A stretch of DNA of 43,325 nucleotides from a virus. Numbering within the stretch: position 1 is the first letter of the stretch; each line of letters opens with the position of its first letter. The position numbers and the translations under genes are program-made. Shown here piece by piece: positions 31,819-40,583 of this stretch. The stretch lies in IMG/VR virus record IMGVR_UViG_3300047409_000418, positions 1 to 43,325 of that record; one strand, 5' to 3'. The notes under the pieces were generated by a model. That model saw only the letters and a list, made by a program, of their open reading frames with translations, did not search any database and was not told the origin of the DNA.

Positions 31819-33876
31819 CTATTTCGAATAACGCACGCCCCGGCTGCCGTTTGCCGACAGCGGGAACCCCTCCGCCCACGCCGGGCGGTCGCACATGATC
31901 TCGAGCTGCTCGCCGATCGTCCCCCAGAATGACGGCGGCTCGCAGACCACCTCGTCGTGCACGAGGGCGATAGGACGGTAGCCTTCGCGCTCGAGGGCGA
32001 GCATGCCGTTGACCAGCAGATCACGACACAGACCCTGCACCGCATTCTCGGTCAGGCGCCCGCCGTAGGTCTGGCCGCGTTCCCACCGCTTCGTCTTCGG
32101 GTTGACGCCCATGTAGGTCAGCATTTCGCCATCGTATTTGTCGGGCTCGATCAGCGGCTGCGAATACCAAAGGCACCGGCCCGACGGCAGGCGCATGCGC
32201 AGCCACTTGCCCTCGCAGAGGAAGCGGATGAGGCCGGCGTATTGCACGGTGCCGGGGTAGCGCACGGCTTCGATCGCGCGCCGGTTCATCGCCTTCCACA
32301 GCGCCGGGATGCGGTCGAACGTCTCGCGGTAGACGGTGATGGCGCGCCGCGCCTCAGCCTCGGCCAGGTAGATGCCGGTGTTGTTCAAGACCGTCTCGCG
32401 GAATTTGAACCAACCCATCTGATAGCCCGCGCCTAACACGAGGGTCTTGCCGACCTGGCGCTCGCGGCTGTCTTTCGCGATCCGGTTGGCGGGGATGCCA
32501 TAAACGGACGCAGCCATCTGCTCGTAGATTTTCTCTTTGCGCCTGAACGCCTCGAGCAGGCCGGCTTCGCCCGCCAGCCAGGCGACGCCGACCGCCTCGA
32601 CGGATGAGAAATCCGACCCGGCGATCTCGTAGCCCTCGCGCGGGATGATGGCGCCGCGCAGCATGCGGCTGATCATGTCCAGCGGCGCGCCCCAGAGGGC
32701 GTCGACGAGATCGGGCCCGCCGTCGAGCAGCAGGCGGCACTCGTCCCAATCCGGCACCACCTCGCGCGGCAGGTTCTGCACCTGCAGACCGTGGCTGATA
32801 TACCTGCCGGTGTTGGCGCCGTGATAACCGAACAGGCCGCGCACGATGCCCTCGGCGTCGCTGCGGTTGACGATCGCATCCAGCTTGCGGGTGCTGATCT
32901 TGCCGGCCTCGAGGCGCACCCGGAGTGCTGCCTTGCTGCCGGCGTCCACATCCTCGTTCGCCAGCAGGCGCAGCACGTCGCGGCGGCGCAGGTCGGGCAG
33001 CTCGTCGCGCGCATCCGGCTTGCCCTCGGCGAGCAGCACGTCCTCGTCGAGCTCAGCGTCCTCGAGCACCGGCTCGGGCGCCGGCTCGTCGAACACGGGC
33101 GGGCGCAAATCCACGCCACGGTCGAACAGCCAGCGCTTCAGCTGCGACACGTTGCTGGCTTTGACCACGGCGCCGTTAGTGAGCCGCTTAATGTCAACGT
33201 CCAGGCGCTCACGCGTGGTTTCACCGACCTCGCGCGCGGCGCGGACGAAATCGAGATCGAACCGCGCACCCCGGTCGTTGATGATCTCGGTCTCCACCCA
33301 GACGGTGTGTTCCTCGTCGGACAGGTAGCGCAGGGATTTGTCGAGGGCGCGCTCTACCTTGACGTCGAACGAGCAATAATCGGAGAGGCGGGACATCCGG
33401 TCCTCGTCCTCCCACCAGGTGACGGCCCCGGTCGCTAAATCCGTCGCACGCGGGCGGCACATGCGCAGCATCAGGGCGTGCCCTGACATGTCTTTGTGCA
33501 CGCCCAGGCCGACGGCATGGGCCGCCTTGTCGAGGGCGCCAGGCAGCGCCTGAGCCCGCGCGCGGGCCATGGTGCAAACCCACCGCTCGATCGGCACGAC
33601 CGGCCAGCCGAAGCGCGGGTGCAGGATCAGCTCGAGGATGATCCGTTCGAAGGCAGCATTGTGCGCGACCACGCGCACGCCGGGGTCAGCGAGGGCGTCG
33701 AGATATTTATAACCGAGCGCCCATCCCGGCCGCCATTCGCACGGCGGCTCGCCGTCGAGAGCCAGGCGAGCCACCGTGACCGATGTGGATGGGTGGGCGG
33801 CGTAGGTGTAGACGCCGGTCTTTCTGAGATCGACGGTCGACCGGGTCTCGCAATCCCAGTAGAGGGACTGCGGCAT
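31819..33876 (-). CDS. Family A DNA polymerase with 3'-5' exonuclease
   Basis: Replicative phage polymerase of 685 aa. The N-terminal proofreading exonuclease shows Exo I (Asp8, Glu10 in YWDCETRS), Exo II (HNAAFER) and Exo III (DYCSFDV). The polymerase domain has motif A with Asp422 (AGSDFSSVEA), motif B (RQVGKTLVLGAGYQ), and motif C (VHDEVV, residues 639-644). All catalytic carboxylates are present. There is no 5'-3' exonuclease domain. It lies in the leftward early operon, directly downstream of an ssDNA-binding-like protein, and would elongate from primers made by the PrimPol-helicase encoded elsewhere. Confidence 0.93.
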   Translation of the reverse strand: MPQSLYWDCETRSTVDLRKTGVYTYAAHPSTSVTVARLALDGEPPCEWRPGWALGYKYLDALADPGVRVVAHNAAFERIILELILHPRFGWPVVPIERWVCTMARARAQALPGALDKAAHAVGLGVHKDMSGHALMLRMCRPRATDLATGAVTWWEDEDRMSRLSDYCSFDVKVERALDKSLRYLSDEEHTVWVETEIINDRGARFDLDFVRAAREVGETTRERLDVDIKRLTNGAVVKASNVSQLKRWLFDRGVDLRPPVFDEPAPEPVLEDAELDEDVLLAEGKPDARDELPDLRRRDVLRLLANEDVDAGSKAALRVRLEAGKISTRKLDAIVNRSDAEGIVRGLFGYHGANTGRYISHGLQVQNLPREVVPDWDECRLLLDGGPDLVDALWGAPLDMISRMLRGAIIPREGYEIAGSDFSSVEAVGVAWLAGEAGLLEAFRRKEKIYEQMAASVYGIPANRIAKDSRERQVGKTLVLGAGYQMGWFKFRETVLNNTGIYLAEAEARRAITVYRETFDRIPALWKAMNRRAIEAVRYPGTVQYAGLIRFLCEGKWLRMRLPSGRCLWYSQPLIEPDKYDGEMLTYMGVNPKTKRWERGQTYGGRLTENAVQGLCRDLLVNGMLALEREGYRPIALVHDEVVCEPPSFWGTIGEQLEIMCDRPAWAEGFPLSANGSRGVRYSK

Positions 33877-33879
33877 TGG

Positions 33880-34434
33880 TTAGAAATCTTCTGCCATCTC
33901 TTCGGCTTCGACGTCGAAGTCTTTGGTCGGGCTCGACCGGCCGAACGTCTCATCGCGTTTCAACAACTGAATGTTGTTGAGCCCCAGGCTAACGCCGACG
34001 CCCTCCTTCATCTCGTAGATGAAGGGGCGGCAGGACATCTTCGCCCAGCGCCCGGCGTAGAGCTCGGCCGCGTCGGTGATGAACACGCTCGGATCGAAGG
34101 AAACAATCTTCGGCATCTCGCTGCTGGTCGCGTGCACGAAGTGCCACCCGCTCTCGTAGCCGGCCAGGTGTCCCTTCTCGGCGCAGTCGCGCACGACCTG
34201 CTCGTGCGTGCGCGCACGCTGCGGCCATTTTTTCCGGTCCTTGCCCCACGCCGCCTCCTCGAGGCCGATGCAGGCGTCGACGATCGCCTTGTAATCATAT
34301 TCGGGCGGCAGCAGCAGGGTCAGGTCGAAACGGTCCCCGCGCGGCGTTTCCTTCGGCGTGAAAATGTTGGGGAACGATATCCGCCCCGGGCCGACGCGCA
34401 ACACCGGGCCGTCATATTTTGGCGTGCTTGCCAT
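33880..34434 (-). CDS. DUF2815-type ssDNA-binding-like protein
   Basis: A 184-aa protein whose pattern (GPVLRVGPGRISFPNIFTPK, DRFDLTLLLPP, GRWAKMSCRPFIYEMKEGVG, VSLGLNNIQLLKRDE) and acidic C-terminus (DFDVEAEEMAEDF) match the DUF2815 group, OB-fold proteins regarded as phage ssDNA-binding proteins. The acidic tail is typical for recruiting replication partners. Start chosen as the ATG at 34434, four bases after the nuclease stop; 12 further upstream residues would run into that gene. Encoded between a RecB-like nuclease and DNA polymerase, it would coat single strands at the fork. Confidence 0.82.
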   Translation of the reverse strand: MASTPKYDGPVLRVGPGRISFPNIFTPKETPRGDRFDLTLLLPPEYDYKAIVDACIGLEEAAWGKDRKKWPQRARTHEQVVRDCAEKGHLAGYESGWHFVHATSSEMPKIVSFDPSVFITDAAELYAGRWAKMSCRPFIYEMKEGVGVSLGLNNIQLLKRDETFGRSSPTKDFDVEAEEMAEDF

Positions 34435-34438
34435 TGCT

Positions 34439-35617
34439 TCAGTGCTCCTCGGTTTCATTGGCAAATTCAAGTGCCGCGACCGCCGATGCCCTGACGGCGG
34501 GACGCGGGTCGTCGATCGGGACCAGCGTGGTGCCTGGGTCGGTCCAAACGATGAGCTCGTCCCAGTGTTTCGGGCGGGGAAGCTTGGCGCGTTTCAGCGC
34601 CTTCTCGGCTTGCGCCGGGCTCAGCAGCTCCTGCGGCGCAAACCGATTTTCCTCCAAAAGGAATGTTAGTGCATCTGACGCATCGTCTTCGTCGACCCAT
34701 TTGCGGGTGGAGCGCTTGGCGATCAGTTTCCAGCCGGGGATGTCGGTGCCGTGCTCGGCCAGGCCTTTGGCGTAGGCCTCGACGGCACCAACCCAGACAT
34801 GAACCAACCGGGCCGCCTCCAGGATGGTGGCGACCTGCTCTAGCGATAGATCGGCTGGTTTCGGAAAGCGATCAATGCGCGGGCGATCGTCGTCGATTTC
34901 AACATTAAACTCGGTCGCAGCTGCGGCCAGGGCGCGCTCGCGCAGCGCCGGGCAAACCGGCGCGCCCCGGCAGAAGGTGCAGTGCTCGCCGGGGATCGCT
35001 ACCGCGTCGGGCGCGTGTGCGCGCTCGGCGATCTCGACCAAATCGCCGGCCAAATCCATCACCTCGGCGAAGGTCAGCTCGGTGATCTGCACCGAGCCCC
35101 GCCGGGGCTGCTGCACGCAGAGGGTGATCTGATCGATCACGGTGCCGGCGGGCAAGGATTGCAGGACGCCAAGCGCATACCCGGCCAACTGAAAATTCGG
35201 GCGCCCGTCGGGGCGGCGCACCGGCACGGGATGCCCGCCGCCGGATTTGAGATCGCCCACCCACAGGCAGGGGGGCGCCAGGACCACCGCGTCGGCCGTG
35301 CCCCAGTAGAGCTCGTGAAGGGCCGCCAGGCTGAACTGGTGCTCGACCAGCAGCTCGCCCCCGAGGAGGGCATGGTAGTGGCGCACCGTGGCCAGCCAGG
35401 GGGCCAAAATGTCTTGCCCGTCCAGGTCGTCGGGCAGCTGCTCGGACGCCTCCAGACCGCCTTCCAGGGCCGCAGCGGCGGCGGCGTGCAGCTCGGTCCC
35501 GCGCAGGCTGTATTCGGTCTCCCGGCCGGCGCGCCCGTGCTCGAGGCGCATCGACGCCGGGCAGCAGAACCGCCGCTCGAGGACCGACATGCCGAGGGGA
35601 CTGTGGCCGGCGGGCAT
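34439..35617 (-). CDS. DUF2800-type PD-(D/E)XK nuclease, Cas4/RecB-like
   Basis: A 392-aa nuclease. Signature segments: N-terminal HSPLGMSVLERRFCCPASMR then RGTELHAAA; the active-site core GTADAVVLAPPCLWVGDLKS (Asp and Asp-x-Lys of the PD-(D/E)XK fold); the QxxxY-like NFQLAGYALGVL; and C-terminal cysteines CTFCRGAPVCPAL which, with the N-terminal cysteines, could hold an iron-sulphur cluster as in Cas4/AddB nucleases. It probably processes DNA ends during phage recombination or replication. It lies upstream of the ssDNA-binding-like gene in the same operon, a common pairing in phages. Confidence 0.82.
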   Translation of the reverse strand: MPAGHSPLGMSVLERRFCCPASMRLEHGRAGRETEYSLRGTELHAAAAAALEGGLEASEQLPDDLDGQDILAPWLATVRHYHALLGGELLVEHQFSLAALHELYWGTADAVVLAPPCLWVGDLKSGGGHPVPVRRPDGRPNFQLAGYALGVLQSLPAGTVIDQITLCVQQPRRGSVQITELTFAEVMDLAGDLVEIAERAHAPDAVAIPGEHCTFCRGAPVCPALRERALAAAATEFNVEIDDDRPRIDRFPKPADLSLEQVATILEAARLVHVWVGAVEAYAKGLAEHGTDIPGWKLIAKRSTRKWVDEDDASDALTFLLEENRFAPQELLSPAQAEKALKRAKLPRPKHWDELIVWTDPGTTLVPIDDPRPAVRASAVAALEFANETEEH

Positions 35618-35620
35618 CGG

Positions 35621-36109
35621 TCAGCTCGCCGGGCGGAGCTCGGCGAGGACGGCACGCGCCGCGTCCTCGATGGCAAGCCACTTGTCCTGCGGGCAATCCA
35701 GCAGGCGAGCGCTCCCGCCGACGGTGCGCAGTAGCGACACGACGGCGGCGACCTTCTGCGGGTGCGCGCCAGCCATATCCGCCAGCACCGCGCGCAACTC
35801 TGGCTCCGTCGGCTGCTGGCGCGGTGCCGTGCCGTCGCCCGCGCCGTTCCCGGCCGGCGGCTTGCCGGTGGTAGTGCGCTTCTTCGCGGCAGGTTTCGCC
35901 GGCTCGGGCGCAGGCTCGGCCGCCGCCGGGGCGGCGATCCGCGCCGGGTCGGCGGGGTCTGGCAGGCCGCGCTGAAAATCTTCCTCTTCGATGGCGCGCT
36001 GCACGACTGGATGCGCCCGCGCCTGCTCGCGGATCAGCAGGGCGGCCAGCAAATCGTCGGAGATGTCGGCGTCAAATCGCAAATGCAGATCAACCGTCGT
36101 TCGGGGCAT
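35621..36109 (-). CDS. Hypothetical early protein with alanine/proline linker, 162 aa
   Basis: Not recognised. The N-terminal 45 residues form a folded segment (RTTVDLHLRFDADISDDLLA), the middle is a low-complexity alanine/proline/lysine linker (residues about 58-95), and the C-terminus is helical (LRAVLADMAGAHPQKVAAVV, SLLRTVGG). Two small domains joined by a flexible arm suggest an adaptor between replication proteins. It lies between the SNF2 helicase and the nuclease, with short gaps to both. Confidence 0.65.
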   Translation of the reverse strand: MPRTTVDLHLRFDADISDDLLAALLIREQARAHPVVQRAIEEEDFQRGLPDPADPARIAAPAAAEPAPEPAKPAAKKRTTTGKPPAGNGAGDGTAPRQQPTEPELRAVLADMAGAHPQKVAAVVSLLRTVGGSARLLDCPQDKWLAIEDAARAVLAELRPAS

Positions 36110-36125
36110 GTCAATCGTTCCGCGT

Positions 36126-37466
36126 TCACGCGGCTCCCTTCATTATTTCGTCAACGAGATATTGTTTCCGACGCAAGATCACGGCCACGCGCGCGTCGAT
36201 CGATCGAGCCACAGCCAATATCGAAGCGTGCACCGGACGCTCTTGCCCGGCGCGCATGCAGCGCGCGATCGCCTGCTCCACGTCAGCGGGTGTCCAGCTG
36301 GTCTCGAGCAAAAGCACCCGCCGGCACACCTGCAAGTTGAGACCGTGCCCCGCTACGTGCGATTGCGCAACCAGTACGCGAAACTTGCCGGCGCGGAAAC
36401 GGTCGAGCACAACCTGGCGCGCGGCGGGGGACGTCTCGCCGATGAGCAGGCCGCAGCCCCAGCCGGCGAGCCTGCCGGCGACGTGCCGCAGGGCGTCGAG
36501 GTGCAGGCCGAAAACGACGATCCGATCGGCGCCGCCGGTCAGCTCGGCGTCGGCCAGGTCGGCCGTGCCCTCGGCCTTCGCAAGCGCAGTGACGCGGCGC
36601 ATGCTCGCCAGGGGCAAGAGCATTGCCTGCAGGCGCTGCCAGGCGGCGGCGGACCCGCCGTCGATCTGGGTCAGGACGATGTCGATCTCGCGCCGCTGCT
36701 CGAGCGTGAGGGTGGCATCCATCTCCCGGCGATGCTTGTCGCTGATCTCAAGCGGCACGGTGTCGACGATCAGCGGCGGCAGGTCGTGCACGTCGCGCAG
36801 GCCGACACGCGAGCTGCACTGGGAGAGGATGCCGTGCAGGCGCGGCAGGTTTTTCCCGCCGGTCACCTGCAACCCGTAGGGTCGCGCCACGGTGGTGCAA
36901 AATTCCCCTAGGAATTGCTGCAGCGTGTCGATCCCCGGCAGCGTGTGCGGGAACAGGCGCGAGAGGTGGGGCCAGAGCTCGTCGGGGCTGTTGGCGACGA
37001 TCGACCCGGTGAGTATCCACACCCGTTCGCAGCGGCGGAACAGGGCCCCTTTGCTGCCGACGCGGGCGCCGTAGAACGCCCGGGTGCGAACCGCCGAGGA
37101 GTGCGCGAGCGCGTGCCCCTCGTCGCACACGCAGCTCGCCCAGGTCAGGCGGAACAGCTGCCGCCAGATCGGGATGGTGCGCATCAGGTCGTAGCTGACG
37201 AGCACGACGTCGGCGAGGGCGTCGACGGTGGTCCGCCCGGTGCGGATCACCTGCACGCGCGCGGTCAGTCCACGCTGCTCCTCGATCACCTGCACGGTCT
37301 GCGGGATCAGGATGGCGAGCGTGATCCACAGCTGCCGGCCGCCGACCAGGGCCCCGGCCTCGGCGGCCGCAAGCGTCTTGCCGACGCCCGCGTCCCAGAG
37401 CAGCAGCCAGTGCCCGAGCGCCAGGTCGGTCAATACCCGGCGCTGGTGCTGCCATAGGGCCGGCAC
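36126..37466 (-). CDS. SNF2-type DNA helicase/translocase
   Basis: A 446-aa superfamily 2 protein. Motif I is LLWDAGVGKT (Lys30), motif II is DEGH (residues 115-118), motif III is WILTGSIVANSPDELW, and the second RecA-like lobe shows ADRIVVFGLHLDALRH, VAGHGLNLQ and LLETSWTPADVEQAIARCMR (motifs V-VI, with the arginine fingers). Start is GTG 37466, three bases after the upstream stop. In family terms it is an ATP-driven dsDNA translocase. Here it is the second gene of the leftward early operon, so a role in replication fork remodelling or recombination is likely. Confidence 0.88.
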   Translation of the reverse strand: MPALWQHQRRVLTDLALGHWLLLWDAGVGKTLAAAEAGALVGGRQLWITLAILIPQTVQVIEEQRGLTARVQVIRTGRTTVDALADVVLVSYDLMRTIPIWRQLFRLTWASCVCDEGHALAHSSAVRTRAFYGARVGSKGALFRRCERVWILTGSIVANSPDELWPHLSRLFPHTLPGIDTLQQFLGEFCTTVARPYGLQVTGGKNLPRLHGILSQCSSRVGLRDVHDLPPLIVDTVPLEISDKHRREMDATLTLEQRREIDIVLTQIDGGSAAAWQRLQAMLLPLASMRRVTALAKAEGTADLADAELTGGADRIVVFGLHLDALRHVAGRLAGWGCGLLIGETSPAARQVVLDRFRAGKFRVLVAQSHVAGHGLNLQVCRRVLLLETSWTPADVEQAIARCMRAGQERPVHASILAVARSIDARVAVILRRKQYLVDEIMKGAA

Positions 37467-37469
37467 CGC

Positions 37470-37715
37470 TCAGAACTCCGTGAGCGCAGCCGCAGGCGGC
37501 CCCGGGAACGCCCCGGCGGCCAGCAGCTGTTCGATCGTGCCCTGGAGGATGAGCAGCTTGCGCCGACCAATGTGCACGGCCGGCACGACACCTTGCGCAA
37601 TGTAGACATACAAGGTCCGGCGCGGAATGCCGAGGACCGCAGCCGCTTCCGCGACAGTATAGGTCGCCCTCGGGAGGGTGGTTTTCCGGTCGGTTTGTGC
37701 TGCGTCCGGTGGCAT
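37470..37715 (-). CDS. Excisionase/MerR-like helix-turn-helix protein
   Basis: First gene of the leftward operon. The sequence YTVAEAAAVLGIPRRTLYVY then IAQGVVPAVHIGRRKLLI is a winged helix-turn-helix of the excisionase/MerR type. At 81 aa from ATG 37715 it is of normal Xis size. A start at 37757 (95 aa) is possible, but would run through the TTGCGCAA palindrome at 37738-37745, so I favour the shorter form. It may act as a Cro-like repressor or direct excision with the integrase. Divergent from the XRE regulator at 37933. Confidence 0.75.
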   Translation of the reverse strand: MPPDAAQTDRKTTLPRATYTVAEAAAVLGIPRRTLYVYIAQGVVPAVHIGRRKLLILQGTIEQLLAAGAFPGPPAAALTEF

Positions 37716-37932
37716 AACTTGCCGACACTGCGCCCGCTTGCGCAAACGGGGCAACATATTTCCGCCGACAACAGTGGGGTTCCGCGTCTAGTTCCGTTTT
37801 GCGCAAGGCGACCTTGCAGAAGATGCCTTTGGATGTTCGTTTAGGTTTGTCTTGTGTCAACGCGTGCGACAGGCGCAAGATATGCGCGCCGGCCGCAAGC
37901 CTGCGCCGGGGATAGGCAAGGAGCCACCGTTT
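37716..37932. promoter_or_regulatory. Divergent control region with TTGCGCAA operators
   Basis: This is the gap between the leftward and rightward early operons. It has the 8-bp palindrome TTGCGCAA at 37738-37745 and 37799-37806, the first extended on the right by ACGG and the second on the left by CCGT. It also has an inverted repeat GCAAGG-CGA-CCTTGC (37803-37817). AAGGAG at 37918-37923 is the ribosome site of the rightward gene. No consensus -35/-10 pair is evident. The layout is that of a lysis-lysogeny switch. Confidence 0.6.
37789..37808 (-). promoter_or_regulatory. 20-bp shared motif, copy 1
   Basis: On the minus strand this is CCTTGCGCAAAACGGAACTA, identical to 41108-41127 on the plus strand. 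Both copies lie upstream of, and point toward, an operon start, and both are followed within about ten bases by ACCCCAC. This suggests a shared promoter or repressor site. Confidence 0.75.
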
Positions 37933-38442
37933 ATGCCTTCGGCTGCAATCGTAGAAACACAGGCGACCCGCAACAAAATGGCCTGGGCACGCGATGCACT
38001 GGCGCGCGCCAAACTGACACAACGAGACCTGGCGCGCGTGTGGAGCACCTCCGAAAGCTCGGTGTCGCGCTGGCTTGACGGGTTCCAGGGTGACATGTCA
38101 GTTGCTCGCGCCATGCAATTCGCCAATCTCGTGAAGATGAATTGCTGCGAGATGATGACCCTGCTCGGACACCCGCCTGATATCGTCGGCGAGGAGGAGC
38201 AGCGCCCGGTCACGGCGCAGAACGCGCCGCCGATCCCGACCGTGCACATGACCCCGGCACGCAACGGCAAGTGGCACCTGCTGTTGCATCTTGAATTGTC
38301 GGCGCACGCAATCGCCAAGATTGTCTCTAGTCTGGAAGAGGCGGCGGCCGAACGGAAGCCGCCCGCGTCCCCCCCCCCACTTAAAAGACTAGACACTAGC
38401 CCGCCGCCGCACGGCGGAACACCCGGCACAGTGACTGGGTGA
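37933..38442 (+). CDS. XRE-type transcriptional regulator
   Basis: A 169-aa protein from ATG 37933, with AAGGAG nine bases upstream; an upstream reading to 37852 would cover the operator region and lacks a site. Residues about 12-70 form a lambda-repressor-type HTH: MAWARDALARAKLTQRDLAR, VWSTSESSVSRWLDGF, then SVARAMQFANLVKMNCCEMM. The C-terminal half (HLLLHLELSAHAIAKIVSSL then a proline tail) is not an S24 peptidase, so it is not a classical LexA-like repressor. It probably binds the palindromes just upstream and represses the divergent operons. Confidence 0.78.
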   Translation: MPSAAIVETQATRNKMAWARDALARAKLTQRDLARVWSTSESSVSRWLDGFQGDMSVARAMQFANLVKMNCCEMMTLLGHPPDIVGEEEQRPVTAQNAPPIPTVHMTPARNGKWHLLLHLELSAHAIAKIVSSLEEAAAERKPPASPPPLKRLDTSPPPHGGTPGTVTG

Positions 38443-39386
38443 CCGGCGAGGTGCTGCACCCCATCACCATGTCTCCCGAGCAGGGTGCGCACATGCTCGA
38501 TACATTCGAGACCTGGACGGCGACAGCCATCCAGGCGCGCGAATGTATTCTCCGCGAAGACATCGTCATCATCATGCCCGAACTCAAAAAGGACGACGGG
38601 CGCGTCGCGCACGCGAAGATCATGATCACCGGGGCCAAGGCGGCCGCGACCGAAGCGGTAATAGCCGGGCGCATGTTTGACTTCGGATGGCTGCCCAATG
38701 CCGTCATCAAAATTCAAGCCACGCGCGGCGGCCCGCTGTGGAACCAGGGGCACATCGAGCATCCGTTCAGCGAGCCTTATGTCGTGTTCCACCAGTGGGA
38801 GGAAGGTGCGTCGCTTTATGTCGTGTGGGAGGTCGTCAAGCGGGAAACGCTGATCACCGAATTTGCGTGCATGCAGTCGAGAGGCAAGAAGTTTCTTTAT
38901 GCGAGCGTGAGCGTCGGCTTGCGGCGTTTCTCGAAGCCGGGTTCGTGGGACGCGCGGCTGTATTATCCGCCGGTCACACAAGAAGAGGCAGACACCGGAG
39001 AACTGCAAGCGTCAGCCACCGGCACCGTCGACCCGATCGCCACGGCCCTCTTGATGCTCAGCACGCGCGGCATCGAGACCGAACGCATCGAGGCGGACCA
39101 GAAGCTACAGCGCGCCAGGTTGAAGACGCGCAAGCTGCCGATCCCGCCTTATTGGAAAGTTCACACACAAGACTACGTCACGGCGATCACCACGCGCAGG
39201 ATGAAACGCGAGCCCCAAGGAGGGCATCACGCGTCACCGATCCCACACCTGCGTCGAGGACATCGCCGCCACCTGCACGAACGCCATGGCGGGCAAGTGA
39301 TCTGGATCGCAGACACCATGGTGATGCTGCGAGACGGGCAGGAGCTCGAGCTCCCGCACCGGGCGTTCTACTCAGTGAAACCGTAG
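38439..39386 (+). CDS. Hypothetical early protein with basic RGH motif, 315 aa
   Basis: GTG 38439 overlaps the regulator stop. The body is alpha/beta without a recognised catalytic motif (RECILREDIVIIMPELKKDD, YVVFHQWEEGASLYVVWEVV). The C-terminus SPIPHLRRGHRRHLHERHGG then QVIWIADTMV resembles a conserved PHxRRGHxR...VWV ending seen in phage proteins of unknown function, possibly nucleic-acid binding. It is the second gene of the rightward early operon. Nothing indicates an enzyme. Confidence 0.7.
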   Translation: MTGEVLHPITMSPEQGAHMLDTFETWTATAIQARECILREDIVIIMPELKKDDGRVAHAKIMITGAKAAATEAVIAGRMFDFGWLPNAVIKIQATRGGPLWNQGHIEHPFSEPYVVFHQWEEGASLYVVWEVVKRETLITEFACMQSRGKKFLYASVSVGLRRFSKPGSWDARLYYPPVTQEEADTGELQASATGTVDPIATALLMLSTRGIETERIEADQKLQRARLKTRKLPIPPYWKVHTQDYVTAITTRRMKREPQGGHHASPIPHLRRGHRRHLHERHGGQVIWIADTMVMLRDGQELELPHRAFYSVKP

Positions 39387-39400
39387 AGGAGAAAAGGGCA

Positions 39401-39742
39401 ATGTCCTACTTCACCAATGACCTCATCGAAGAGATCGAAGAGGTGGTCAGGATTTATTATGCCGACGTCAACTTCGTGCAGCGATGGAACGCGACGCGCG
39501 AGCCTGGCGTCTTGAGGATGCTCACCGGTTACGCCTGGATCGAGCGCGGCGGCGAGCGGCGCGTGCGCTGCGGTTTCAAAACCAAATCGGTGGCACTGCG
39601 CGATGCTTACTACACGATCCTCAACCACCTCGACGTGGCGCCCGGCCAAGACGCGCGGCGCATGTCGAAGGCGAACGAGCTCGATCTCAAGACCAAGGTG
39701 AAACCGAAGAGCGCTGATGTCGTGAAATTGAGGGCGGCGTGA
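39401..39742 (+). CDS. Hypothetical early protein, 113 aa
   Basis: ATG 39401 follows GAGGAGAAAAGG, a strong ribosome site. The protein is alpha/beta with an acidic N-terminus (NDLIEEIEEVVRIYYADVNF) and a lysine-rich tail (SKANELDLKTKVKPKSADVV). Much of the upstream open frame is shadow of the previous gene and was discarded. The stop overlaps the next start. No family recognised. Confidence 0.7.
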   Translation: MSYFTNDLIEEIEEVVRIYYADVNFVQRWNATREPGVLRMLTGYAWIERGGERRVRCGFKTKSVALRDAYYTILNHLDVAPGQDARRMSKANELDLKTKVKPKSADVVKLRAA

Positions 39743-40269
39743 TGTCGAACCCCGACCGCAAGCCGCACCTCGAGCATATCGCCGCGCTGGTCCGCAGCTA
39801 CATCGAGCGCGAGAAGATCACCGTCCAGCAATTGGCAGTGCGCCTGGGGCGCGACAAACTGTGGACCGGCATTTATCCATGGCTCGGCGCGCGCAGCGCG
39901 CCCCTTGGCGAGAACCGCGAAAAGCTGGCCAAGCTGATGGGCGTGGATGAGAAAGTGCTGCTGCCGAAGGGCGGACTAAACAGGCATTTCCTGGCGCAGG
40001 ACGCGCGCGCGGCCAAAGGCGACGGCCCGCCGTTCGTGGAACGGCTCGAGCAGCAGCTCATCGAGGTGCAGCCCCCGGCCGCGATGCCGCGCGCGAACCC
40101 GAGCGTGCTGCCGACGGGGAAAGACGTCCTCACCTATGGCGTCGACAGCGAGGGCCAGGCGACCGTCAGGCTGGCCGTCAGGGGGCCGCACAACCGCATG
40201 GCCGCCGTGTTCCGCATGCTGCTGGACGCCGGCCTGGTGCCGGGCGGCGAAGAGGAACAACCCGGGTGA
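39742..40269 (+). CDS. Helix-turn-helix regulator-like protein, 175 aa
   Basis: The N-terminal 70 residues resemble an XRE-type HTH domain: HIAALVRSYIEREKITVQQL, AVRLGRDKLWTGIYPWL, and ENREKLAKLMGVDEKVLL. A flexible proline-containing middle is followed by a small C-terminal domain (DVLTYGVDSEGQATVRLAV, RMAAVFRMLLDAGLVPG). It overlaps neighbours at both ends. As the second putative regulator in this operon it may act as an antirepressor partner or fine-tune the switch. Start could be GTG 39739 or ATG 39742. Confidence 0.7.
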   Translation: MSNPDRKPHLEHIAALVRSYIEREKITVQQLAVRLGRDKLWTGIYPWLGARSAPLGENREKLAKLMGVDEKVLLPKGGLNRHFLAQDARAAKGDGPPFVERLEQQLIEVQPPAAMPRANPSVLPTGKDVLTYGVDSEGQATVRLAVRGPHNRMAAVFRMLLDAGLVPGGEEEQPG

Positions 40270-40583
40270 AGTTCTACATCCTCGACGCCGAGGGGCACCC
40301 GCAGCCGGTGCCGGATGTGGAGGCCTGGGCTATGTGGCGCGCGGAGCATGACACGCGGATCGCGTTGACCACGGTCGGCAACATCACGATCTCGACCGTG
40401 TTCCTGGGGATCGATCACAACTGGAGCAATCATGGCCCGGCAGTGCTGTTTGAGACGATGGTTTTCGGCGGCGAGCATGATCAAAAGCAGTGCCGCTACA
40501 GCACCCGCGACTACGCCCTGATCGGACACGACAAAGCCGTCGCCCTCGTGCGGGCCGCGATCGTTGCCAAGGAAAAGACCTGA
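40266..40583 (+). CDS. Conserved phage hypothetical protein, 105 aa
   Basis: Starts at GTG 40266 overlapping the regulator stop. The pattern MKFYILDAEGHPQPVPDVEA, VGNITISTVFLGIDHN, LFETMVFGGEHDQKQCRYST and DALIGH-like segments recurs in many tailed phages as a protein of unknown function. It probably has a compact beta-rich fold. The early-operon location is in keeping with that group. No catalytic residues evident. Confidence 0.75.
   Translation: MKFYILDAEGHPQPVPDVEAWAMWRAEHDTRIALTTVGNITISTVFLGIDHNWSNHGPAVLFETMVFGGEHDQKQCRYSTRDYALIGHDKAVALVRAAIVAKEKT

Noticed and set aside
37587-37600. Third ACACCTTGCGCAA copy inside the excisionase-like gene
   Set aside because: Lies within conserved coding sequence (YIAQGVV) and lacks the ACGGAACTA extension; may be chance.
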